NCBI GenBank assembly: GCA_014385025.1
Contig: JACRTB010000026.1
Span: 1 to 33,439, forward strand
Reading direction: 5' to 3'
From: Yanshouia hominis
Lineage (GTDB): Bacteria; Bacillota; Clostridia; Oscillospirales; Ruminococcaceae
DNA: 33,439 bases
Shown here: in pieces, positions 7,377 through 14,440 of the stretch
Position numbering within the stretch: the first letter of the stretch is position 1
How the letters are laid out: each line of letters opens with the position of its first letter
Translations under genes and position numbers: made by a program
The notes under the pieces: generated by a model
Databases searched by the model: none
The model's input: the letters and a program-made list of their open reading frames with translations, nothing else
Told to the model about the DNA's origin: nothing

Positions 7377-9263
7377 ATGAGAAAAAACGAGAAAATCACA
7401 GCTCTGTACGAACGACTGAGCCGTGATGACTTTGGCAAAGATGATGACCAACAGCGTGAGAGCAATTCCATTTCCAATCAAAAGGCAATGTTGGAGGAGT
7501 TCGCCGCCCGGCAGGGCTTTACGAACATTGTCCATTTCACGGACGATGGCATTAGCGGCACCTGCTTTGACCGCCCCGGATTTTTGGCAATGATGAAAGA
7601 GGTTGAAGCCGGGAATGTGGAGTACCTGTGTCTAAAGGACATGAGCCGCATGGGTCGTGACTATCTGAAAGTCGGTCAGATTATGGAAATCCTGCGTCAA
7701 CGTGGCGTTCGCCTTATCGCCATCAATGACGGCGTGGATAGTGCCAGAGGGGACGATGATTTTACCCCTTTTCGCAACATTATGAACGAGTATTACGCCA
7801 GAGACACCAGCCGTAAAATCCGCTCCACTTTCCAATCCAAAGGCAAGTCCGGCAAGCACCTCACAGGCTTAGTCATTTATGGCTACCTTTGGAACGAAGC
7901 ACGGGATCAATGGTTAGTTGACCCCGAAGCCGCAGAGGTGGTCAAGCGTATCTTTGCTATGACGATTGACGGCTACGGTCCGTATCAGATCGCCAGCAAA
8001 CTGAAATCGGAAAAGATACTCATTCCGTCCGCTTACCTTGCCCAGCACGGCGAGGGCGTAAACAAAAACAAGTCATTCAAAGATGTGTACGGCTGGGGTT
8101 CTTCCACCATTTGCAATATTCTTGAAAAGCGTGAGTATCTGGGACACACCATCAATTTCAAGACCCGAAAGCATTTCAAGGACAAGAAAAGTCATTATGT
8201 CCCGGAGAACGAATGGACGATTTTTGAGAATACCCATGAAGCCATCATTGACCAGCAGACCTTTGACCTTGTGCAGAAAATCCGCAGCAAGGTCAGACGC
8301 TACCCGGACGGCTGGGGTGAGACCGCACCGCTCACAGGCTTGCTCTATTGCGCCGATTGCGGCGGCAAGATGTATGTCCACCGCACCAACAACGGCAAGC
8401 GTATTTCTCAATATACCTGCTCACAGTACAGCAAAATTCCGGTCGGAAAGCTCTGCGCCACACAGCACCGTATAAATGAAGACGTGGTACTGTCCCTTGT
8501 GTCCGATATGCTCAAAGCCATTGCCGAGTATGCAAAACATGACCGCGCCGAGTTTGTTCGTGTGGTGCAAGAAGCACAGTCCAGCCAGCAGACAGCGGCG
8601 GTTAGAAAACAGCGCACACGCCTTGCCGCCGCGAAGCAGAGAGTTTCTGAACTGGAAGTCCTTCTCTGTAAAATCTATGAGGACAACATTTTAGGAAAGC
8701 TGTCCGACAGCAGATATGCAACTCTGGACGCGCAGTACGTAAAAGAGCAGTCTGAACTTAATTCAGAGATTGCTTCTTTGGAAAAAGCGGTTGATGGGTA
8801 CGAAAAGCATGAGAAAGATGTTGACCATTTTATCGCTCTGATTGACAAGTACGAGAACTTTGATAAGCTGACGATTGCCATGCTCAATGAGTTTATCGAG
8901 AAAATCCTTGTGCATGAGCGTGACCGCAAAGGCAGTACGCAGACCACACAGGAAGTCGAGATTTACTTCAATTTTGTTGGGCGTTTTGTTCCCCCGGCGT
9001 TTGGCGAAGTGGAACTGACCCCAGAGGAATTAGAGGAAATCCGCAAGCGTGAGGAACGCAAGGACAGGCTTCATCAGAACTACTTGAAGCGGAAAGCCAG
9101 CGGAGCGCAGAAGCAATACGAGAACAAAATCAAGGACAAGCGCAAGGCGGAAATTGAAGCTAAGAAAGCCGCCATTCGTGCGGAGGATATTGCAAAGGGC
9201 GTGTTCGTTCCAGTATCGCAGTTGCCCGCAAAGGAGCCAAAGAAAGGAGTACAGACCGCATGA
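7377..9263 (+). CDS. Large serine recombinase (TndX/TnpX-like)
   Basis: The start is ATG 7377 (AAAGGAGCG upstream); the frame is open further upstream only because virD4 reads into it. The 628-residue protein has the resolvase catalytic domain (Ser15 in YERLSRDD; MSRMGRDYLKVG near 84; NDGVDSARGDDD), a recombinase domain (YGYLWNEARDQWLVDPEAA; GWGSSTICNILEKREYLGH) and a zinc ribbon (LLYCADCGGKMY, later Cys near 350-365). A long coiled coil and DUF4368-type tail with EFIEKILVHERDR follow. It would excise and integrate IME-1 at the GG crossover and sits at the element's left end as expected. It looks intact. TnpV follows with an ATGA overlap. Confidence 0.93.
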   Translation: MRKNEKITALYERLSRDDFGKDDDQQRESNSISNQKAMLEEFAARQGFTNIVHFTDDGISGTCFDRPGFLAMMKEVEAGNVEYLCLKDMSRMGRDYLKVGQIMEILRQRGVRLIAINDGVDSARGDDDFTPFRNIMNEYYARDTSRKIRSTFQSKGKSGKHLTGLVIYGYLWNEARDQWLVDPEAAEVVKRIFAMTIDGYGPYQIASKLKSEKILIPSAYLAQHGEGVNKNKSFKDVYGWGSSTICNILEKREYLGHTINFKTRKHFKDKKSHYVPENEWTIFENTHEAIIDQQTFDLVQKIRSKVRRYPDGWGETAPLTGLLYCADCGGKMYVHRTNNGKRISQYTCSQYSKIPVGKLCATQHRINEDVVLSLVSDMLKAIAEYAKHDRAEFVRVVQEAQSSQQTAAVRKQRTRLAAAKQRVSELEVLLCKIYEDNILGKLSDSRYATLDAQYVKEQSELNSEIASLEKAVDGYEKHEKDVDHFIALIDKYENFDKLTIAMLNEFIEKILVHERDRKGSTQTTQEVEIYFNFVGRFVPPAFGEVELTPEELEEIRKREERKDRLHQNYLKRKASGAQKQYENKIKDKRKAEIEAKKAAIRAEDIAKGVFVPVSQLPAKEPKKGVQTA

Positions 9264-9586
9264 GAAGAATCATCGACAGCAGCCATAGTCCCGAAAAGAA
9301 GCGCCCCCATATCGGACATTATGGGCATTTGCGCAAAGCCTATCTTGAGAGCTATCGCCCCGACCTCTACGCCGCGCTTACCGCCAGCGAACGGCTTTAT
9401 GAGCATTGCGCAGAGATTGAGGACGCCGCCAGAAGCCGTCTTAACATTATCATTCCTCGACTTGCCGCAAGCGTGGGCGCAACAGAAGCTCTCAAAGCCC
9501 AAGACCCTATGAAATGGGTAGGCTTGATGAACGCTTGCAAGGCACAAGCAGAGGAAATCGTGAAGTTTGAGCTGATTTATGATTGA
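9260..9586 (+). CDS. tnpV: TnpV-family transposon protein
   Basis: A 108-residue protein whose ATG overlaps the recombinase stop (ATGA). It has the TnpV pattern: IGHYGHLRKAYLESYRPDLYAAL, SERLYEHCAEIEDAA, DPMKWVGLMNACKAQAEEIVKFELIYD. TnpV accompanies serine recombinases in Tn4451-like elements; its molecular role is unsettled. A second, divergent copy is at 27315-27692. Confidence 0.85.
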   Translation: MRRIIDSSHSPEKKRPHIGHYGHLRKAYLESYRPDLYAALTASERLYEHCAEIEDAARSRLNIIIPRLAASVGATEALKAQDPMKWVGLMNACKAQAEEIVKFELIYD

Positions 9587-9597
9587 GGAGGTACAGC

Positions 9598-9999
9598 ATG
9601 GATAACGGTTACATTGTGAGATTTATGCGTTCAGATGATTTGCCAGATGAGGAATATTCTCATTGCAGTGACGCAGACGCATTGGCGCAGTACACGTCGC
9701 AACAGCCTGAAAGTAATGACGTATATTTTGCAGTTCAGCTTATTGAGGTTAGCGGCAATACCCGTACCGTCAAAGCAACGGTTTTGCTGGCATTATCCGA
9801 TGAAGAACGCGAGATTGTATCAAAAATAGGCTGCAACGAACAGTTCGATACTTGTTTGCGGCTTAAAGAAATTTTGCCGTTACTGTCTGATGATAGCATT
9901 AAGGAATCCGCTATAACGGCACGAATTAAAATTGAGAACATTTCTCCTGCTAAGTTTCCAATATTCTTTGACCTGTTAAGGAGACAAGCAGTAACATAA
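9598..9999 (+). CDS. Unrecognised 133-residue protein
   Basis: ATG 9598 follows GAGGAGG by seven bases; a start at 9583 overlaps the tnpV stop and has no ribosome site. It is acidic, with DDLPDEEYSHCSDADALAQY and IKIENISPAKFPIFFDLLRR, no membrane segment and no motif I recognise. It lies between tnpV and the convergent restriction-modification genes and ends at a shared bidirectional terminator. It could be a cargo gene acquired with the restriction system or an element regulator. Confidence 0.6.
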   Translation: MDNGYIVRFMRSDDLPDEEYSHCSDADALAQYTSQQPESNDVYFAVQLIEVSGNTRTVKATVLLALSDEEREIVSKIGCNEQFDTCLRLKEILPLLSDDSIKESAITARIKIENISPAKFPIFFDLLRRQAVT

Positions 10000-10003
10000 G
10001 AAA

Positions 10004-10040
10004 AGAGCCGTTTATGGGTTACTATCCCATAAACGGCTCT
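10004..10040. terminator. Bidirectional terminator between convergent genes
   Basis: Perfect 15-bp arms at 10004-10018 and 10026-10040 (AGAGCCGTTTATGGG and its complement). Stop codons of the rightward 9598 gene and the leftward endonuclease gene lie 4 and 8 bases away. Confidence 0.85.
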
Positions 10041-10047
10041 GGCTTTC

Positions 10048-10677
10048 TCAAAACTGCACTGTATAGTTTTCGAGGTATTTGGCAACTTTTTCGAGTAGCT
10101 CATCTTTTGAGGTGGTGTTGGGATTAAGCTTCTCTGCCCATTCCCGACCTTCATGAATGCAGTCCCAAGGAGATTTTTGCTGTTGGTAACGCCCTTTGCC
10201 GGGGTCATGATTTCCAAAACCATCAATACATCTATTCCATAAAGGCTTAAAACGCTCAATGAGCATAGATTCGGCAAGCGGAATCCAAATGTCATCCACG
10301 ACAAGGTATCGACACATAAAGTCTTTTTCATTGAGATTGTTCGCTTTTGAAACTGATCCAAAGTGTTCGGACAACCTATTAAACAGGGCGAGTCCGTGGT
10401 CTACATTCATACCAAGACCACCCTTTCTCGCGCCTGCTGGTACAGCTTTTCCAACATAAATCGGAACATTGTACCCCTCTTTATTTAAGTCTACCAAACG
10501 CTTATACGGAGCAAAATCCCCACGATAATATATTGCATATACCCCAGCACCAATAAACGGTTCTGGCGGGAGCGTATGTACAGGTGAGGCAAGCATAGCC
10601 GCTGCTACACTTGCGCCCAAATTGCGCTTATCAAGAGGATTATATGGTTCAATTATTGGAATATCTTCTCTTGGCAT
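10048..10677 (-). CDS. Eco29kI-family GIY-YIG type II restriction endonuclease
   Basis: A 209-residue protein with the GIY-YIG nuclease signature: GVYAIYYRGDFAPY (about 45), PIYVGKAVPAGARKGGLGMN (about 72), RLSEHF, then the catalytic-region Arg/Glu helix LAESMLIERFKPLWN and GFGNHDPGKGR. The order and spacing match Eco29kI-type enzymes, which cut CCGCGG; this specificity is inferred from family. It overlaps the 3' end of the methyltransferase gene by 29 bp and is downstream of it, so modification is made first. Both are leftward, opposite to the rest of IME-1, consistent with cargo insertion. Confidence 0.85.
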   Translation of the reverse strand: MPREDIPIIEPYNPLDKRNLGASVAAAMLASPVHTLPPEPFIGAGVYAIYYRGDFAPYKRLVDLNKEGYNVPIYVGKAVPAGARKGGLGMNVDHGLALFNRLSEHFGSVSKANNLNEKDFMCRYLVVDDIWIPLAESMLIERFKPLWNRCIDGFGNHDPGKGRYQQQKSPWDCIHEGREWAEKLNPNTTSKDELLEKVAKYLENYTVQF

Positions 10678-11863
10678 GGTCTATCTCCTTTAAGTGTGCA
10701 TAGACAGAACTACCAACGGCTTCTGCCAGCTTAACCGGCACAGCGTTTCCGATCTGTCTCATGCTTTCTGTCCATGACGCGACAAAGTGGTAGTCATCGG
10801 GGAAAGTTTGAATACGCGCACTTTCTCTGACGGTGTAATATCTAACATCACCATTGTCCAGCACGAGCATATTCTCACCGCCCGGAACTCCATGCGCCCC
10901 CGCCTTTATGGTTTTAGACGGTTCGTCTAAAACGCTTCCAGAATGACCGGGATAAATCTTCGCGCCTGCTCTGAAAATGTGATTATCAAAAGCGGCAGCT
11001 TCTTTGCTTTGAGGATCGGGCAAATCACCTATGGCATCTCTGGTTGTTTGCCAAGGACGCAAAGGTGCATTGCATTCCTCAACAGCAGACCGAATATTCT
11101 TTATTGCCTGTTTGCTAAGTGGATTACTCATAGGCATAGCCATATTATGCCGCGCCCAATAATCTCCTGTAACCCATTTTGAATATAGCAGGGCTTCCTT
11201 AGAATGTGTTGGATTAGGGAAAGACCAATGCGCATCAACGTCTTTTCTGAATCCAACAATAACCACTCGATGGCGCAACTGGGGAACACCATAATCAGCA
11301 GCGTTTAGAAGTCGAAAAACTACGTTATATTCGCAATCTCCGTGTCTGTTTGAGGTGTGATGCTGCTCCAATAAAGTGCGGTGTTCTTCCCATGTCATAC
11401 CTTGCGGTTTTACAATGCTGGGGTAAGTTAGCTGAAGAATAATGTAGCTGAAATAAAGGCTAAAAGATTTCCGTAATAAGCCTTTCACATTTTCAAAAAT
11501 GAAAACTTCAGGCATGACTTCACGAACAGCTCTAACCGCTTCTGGGAACATATCCCGCTTATCATTGTAAGCCTGAGCTTTTCCACCGAGAGAAAAAGGT
11601 TGGCACGGCGGTCCACCAGAAATCATATTGATTTTGCCTGTCAGCCCATCATACGATACCGTTCTAACATCCGACTGGTACACATTCCAGTCGGATATTC
11701 CATCAAAACCAGCGGCAATGTTTGCCTTGATATTGTCACACGAATCTTTATCCCATTCATACAGAGCCGTATGTTGGAAACCGGCATTTTGCAGACCTAA
11801 TGCCAAACCACCCGTTCCACAAAAAAGCTCAATAGATTTATTCATGAGCGTTGTATTTTGCAT
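10649..11863 (-). CDS. DNA (cytosine-5-)-methyltransferase of the Eco29kI-type system
   Basis: The start at 11863 (MQNTTLMNKS) has AAGGAGG ten bases upstream; the longer frame from 11899 lacks one. C5-methyltransferase motifs are in order: I LFCGTGGLALG, IV GGPPCQPFS with the catalytic Cys, VI FENVKGLL, VIII QLRHRVVIVG, IX/X RIQTFPDDY and IGNAVPVKLAEAVG. A region after ENVKG (LRKSFSLYFSYI and following) is typical of the Dcm/Eco29kI branch. It methylates cytosine in the site cut by the partner enzyme. 404 residues, apparently intact. Confidence 0.9.
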   Translation of the reverse strand: MQNTTLMNKSIELFCGTGGLALGLQNAGFQHTALYEWDKDSCDNIKANIAAGFDGISDWNVYQSDVRTVSYDGLTGKINMISGGPPCQPFSLGGKAQAYNDKRDMFPEAVRAVREVMPEVFIFENVKGLLRKSFSLYFSYIILQLTYPSIVKPQGMTWEEHRTLLEQHHTSNRHGDCEYNVVFRLLNAADYGVPQLRHRVVIVGFRKDVDAHWSFPNPTHSKEALLYSKWVTGDYWARHNMAMPMSNPLSKQAIKNIRSAVEECNAPLRPWQTTRDAIGDLPDPQSKEAAAFDNHIFRAGAKIYPGHSGSVLDEPSKTIKAGAHGVPGGENMLVLDNGDVRYYTVRESARIQTFPDDYHFVASWTESMRQIGNAVPVKLAEAVGSSVYAHLKEIDHAKRRYSNN

Positions 11864-12000
11864 AATAGCTGTCCTCCTTCTGTGCATAAGGACACGCAAT
11901 AATTATACTCAATACCCTCCCTAATTTCAAGATAATTCGGCATATTCATGTGTAAAAAATCTCTGAACGAGGGAGAAGCCAAAAACCCTTTAGGAACTAA

Positions 12001-12040
12001 AGGGCGCACTTCTATACTCTCTGTCGAGAGTAGTGCGTCC
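12001..12040 (-). other. oriT: Probable MOBQ-type oriT
   Basis: On the minus strand an inverted repeat (TACTCTC, GACA, GAGAGTA) is followed by TAGAAGTGCGCCCT. The AAGTGCGCCCT core equals the nic region of RSF1010/pIP501-type MOBQ plasmids, where nicking falls between G and C of GTGCG|CCCT, and the hairpin-then-nic layout is the same. The MOBQ relaxase gene lies 0.6 kb to the right. Sequence match is seen; function is inferred. Confidence 0.75.
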
Positions 12041-12229
12041 TGCGGAGCTTCATTCCCGGTCAGCAGAAGAAAACTGCCCGACCGAGAATGTTTCGTCACT
12101 TCGTTCCGTCAAGGTGGCTACACCCCCTTGCGCCGCTAAAGCGGCTATCCCCTGTGGACTTGCCGTCCGCAAACAGCATGAAATGCTGTTCGCCGCCAGC
12201 AAGTTTGAAAAACCGAATACCGAAAATCA

Positions 12230-12276
12230 GACCGTTGACCTGCGCCGTATGCGCACAAAGTCAGCGGTCTTTTTTT
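12230..12276 (+). terminator. Attenuator-like hairpin before the mob operon
   Basis: GACCGTTGAC (12230-12239) pairs with GTCAGCGGTC (12260-12269) with one mismatch, around an inner TGCGC/GCGCA stem, followed by seven T residues. It is 32 bp upstream of the DUF3847-like start, so it probably attenuates the mob operon. The apical GCGC stem and GTTGAC-type lower stem resemble the structures at 19254-19295 and 30276-30319. Confidence 0.65.
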
Positions 12277-12308
12277 ATCCCCAAAATCAAAAAAGGAGGT
12301 CAATCCCA

Positions 12309-12668
12309 ATGACAAAATCGAAAACCCTTGACCAGCTTCGAGCCGAAAAGGAGCGAGCCGAGACGCAGCTTGCACAGGAACAGCACAAGCTGGAACGTCT
12401 GGAAAACCGAAAGAAGTATCTGGAGAGAGGCGAACGCACCAAACGCACCCACCGCCTTTGCAATCTGGGCGGTACGATTGAGAGCCTTGCCCCGGAGGTC
12501 AAAGATCTCACACGCACCGAAATGACAGAGCTGATGGAGTACATCTTCTCTCTGGCAGAAGTCCAGCGAGCTGTCCGTCACATGGCGATTACCCATATCA
12601 GCCAAGCGAACAGAGAAAAGGAGCTGAAAGCCGATGGCACTATTTCATCTGAGCGTCACGCAGACTAA
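12309..12668 (+). CDS. DUF3847-like relaxosome accessory protein
   Basis: ATG 12309 follows AAAAGGAGG. The 119-residue, charged protein starts with a coiled coil (LDQLRAEKERAETQLAQEQH), then RTKRTHRLCNLGGTIESLAPE, resembling the TraD/MobC-like accessory proteins beside MOBQ relaxases, which have a similar R-x-L-x-x-LGG block. It overlaps the relaxase start by 35 bases, implying coupled translation, and probably helps relaxase bind oriT. Confidence 0.75.
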   Translation: MTKSKTLDQLRAEKERAETQLAQEQHKLERLENRKKYLERGERTKRTHRLCNLGGTIESLAPEVKDLTRTEMTELMEYIFSLAEVQRAVRHMAITHISQANREKELKADGTISSERHAD

Positions 12669-14130
12669 GCGAAGCGCAGGACAGTCTGCTATCGCTTCTG
12701 CCGCCTACCGAGCCGGAGAAAAACTGTACAGCGAGTATTACGGCGAATACAGCGACTACACCCGAAAGGGCGGTGTGATCTGCTCCGACATTCTCCTGCC
12801 GTCCCATGCGCCGCCAGAATACGCAGACCGCCAGACGCTATGGAACGCCGTGGAAAAAGCCGAGCGAGGAAAGAACGCCCAGCTTGCATACAGCTTTGAC
12901 ATTGCCTTGCAGAATGAATTTTCCCTTGAGGAAAACATCGCTCTTGCAAGGCAATTTTTATTGGAGAACTTTGTGAGCCGGGGCATGGTGGTTGACTTCG
13001 CCGTACACCAGCCAGACCGGGAGGACGGCGGCATACCAAACCCGCACTTCCATGTTCTTTGCCCTATCCGTCCCATTGAGCAGAACGGCAAATGGGGGCT
13101 AAAGCAACGCCGGGTGTACGAGCTGGACGAGGACGGCAACCGTATCCGGGACGCAGACGGAAAGTTTGTGTTCAACGCCGTTCCCACTACCGACTGGGGC
13201 AGTCCCGAAACGCTGGAACACTGGCGGCAGACATGGGCGGAGCTATGCAACGCCAAGTTTGCAGAAAAGGGGCTTGACGTTCGTATCGACCACCGGAGCT
13301 ATGAGCGTCAGGGCGTGGAGCTTCTTCCCACCGTCCATGAGGGCGCAACCGTCCGGGCAATGGAGAAGAAAGGCATACGCACCGAGAAAGGCGAGTTCAA
13401 CCGCTGGATCAGAGCCACCAATGCCGTTATTCGGGACATCAAGAAGAAAATAGCGTCCCTTATCGGCTGGATAGCGGATATGAAAGCCGAGCTGTCCAAA
13501 CCGCAGGCACCCGACCTTGTTTCTCTGCTGAACGCCTATTACACCCAGCGCAGAGCCGGGGCATATTCGCAGAAAGGCAAGGTCAGCAACCTAAAGGAGA
13601 TGAACGAGACCTTCAATTATCTCCGGGCAAACGGCATTTACTCCCTTGAAGATTTGGAGCACCGTGTCAGCGAACACAGTGCTGCCACAGAGAGCTTGAA
13701 GAAAACGCTGGACGAACAGACCGCCCGAATGAAAGCAATTAAGCAGCTCTATGACAGCTCCGCTGCTTTCCAGAGCTTGAAGCCTGTCTATGACGGCTTG
13801 CAGAAAATCAAGTTTGAGAAGCCCAGAGCCAAGTACAAGGCAGAGCATGAAGCGGAACTGAAACAGTTCTACGCCGCAAGACGCAAGCTGACCGGGGAGT
13901 TCCCGGACGGCAAAGTGGATATGAAAAAGCTGTCCGCAGAGTATGACGAGCTGGAACAGGCGCATGAAACCACCTACGGCGAATTTAAGACCGTCAGAGA
14001 CGATTTACACCGCCTTTGGAGGGTCAAGTCATGCGTAGATACCGCCGCCCGATTTAACGAGCATACAGAGGAACAAAAGCTCCAAAATCGACCCCAAACA
14101 CGACACAAAAAGGAGGATATGACCCGATGA
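12634..14130 (+). CDS. mobA: MobA/MobL-family relaxase (MOBQ)
   Basis: A 498-residue protein. The N-terminus MALFHLSVTQTKRSAGQSAI with Tyr25 in AAYRAGEKL matches the RSF1010 MobA nucleophile position. The metal-binding HUH motif is NPHFHVLCPIRP near residue 130, preceded by AVHQPDREDGG. The C-terminal half is helical and charged. It nicks oriT and pilots the strand through a helper secretion system. The nearest oriT candidate (12001-12040) fits this family. The stop overlaps the next ATG. Confidence 0.93.
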   Translation: MALFHLSVTQTKRSAGQSAIASAAYRAGEKLYSEYYGEYSDYTRKGGVICSDILLPSHAPPEYADRQTLWNAVEKAERGKNAQLAYSFDIALQNEFSLEENIALARQFLLENFVSRGMVVDFAVHQPDREDGGIPNPHFHVLCPIRPIEQNGKWGLKQRRVYELDEDGNRIRDADGKFVFNAVPTTDWGSPETLEHWRQTWAELCNAKFAEKGLDVRIDHRSYERQGVELLPTVHEGATVRAMEKKGIRTEKGEFNRWIRATNAVIRDIKKKIASLIGWIADMKAELSKPQAPDLVSLLNAYYTQRRAGAYSQKGKVSNLKEMNETFNYLRANGIYSLEDLEHRVSEHSAATESLKKTLDEQTARMKAIKQLYDSSAAFQSLKPVYDGLQKIKFEKPRAKYKAEHEAELKQFYAARRKLTGEFPDGKVDMKKLSAEYDELEQAHETTYGEFKTVRDDLHRLWRVKSCVDTAARFNEHTEEQKLQNRPQTRHKKEDMTR

Positions 14131-14429
14131 AAAAATACGACTGGAAGAACGAGTACAACCCCATCCGCAGAACGGCAAAACGCCTGTTAAGCGGTGAGCC
14201 TTTGACCGATGGCAGACCGCTTTCCGACCTGATTGAGTTGGACGAGCGTACCCGGAAATGCCTTGCCTTTGAAGCCACCCTCACCGACCGCCAGATTGAT
14301 ATGTTGCAGGAGCTGGGCTATCTGCCTGTTACCACAAGACAGTACGGCGAGGAATGTGCAAACTGCCCCTACACGTTGGACGAGCGTGAGCATGGCGTTT
14401 GCAGACGATGCGATGTTTTCAAGAAGTAA
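14127..14429 (+). CDS. Small conserved element protein with Cys pairs
   Basis: A 100-residue protein translated by ATGA overlap with the relaxase. It begins MKKYDWKNEYNPIRRTAKRL and ends with ECANCPYTLDEREHGVCRRC, two CxxC pairs suggesting a zinc ribbon. The middle (TDRQIDMLQELGYLPV) is helical. It is found between relaxase and replication genes in related elements; function is unknown. Confidence 0.7.
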   Translation: MKKYDWKNEYNPIRRTAKRLLSGEPLTDGRPLSDLIELDERTRKCLAFEATLTDRQIDMLQELGYLPVTTRQYGEECANCPYTLDEREHGVCRRCDVFKK

Positions 14430-14440
14430 GGAGGACGCTC

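Larger units (their letters stand above)
11864..12308. other. Non-coding mobilization leader of IME-1
   Basis: No supported gene is seen; frames here (12033, 12088) lack ribosome sites. The stretch holds the divergent promoter area of the methyltransferase, the MOBQ oriT at 12001-12040 and an attenuator-like hairpin at 12230-12276 ahead of the mob operon. Confidence 0.6.

Noticed and set aside
6306-9263. 985-residue VirD4-recombinase fusion as a genuine gene
   Set aside because: It is a chance in-frame insertion product; the recombinase has its own ATG and ribosome site, and virD4 is restored by removing IME-1.
12033-12308. Upstream extension of the DUF3847-like protein
   Set aside because: It crosses the attenuator hairpin; ATG 12309 has AAAAGGAGG and matches the family start.
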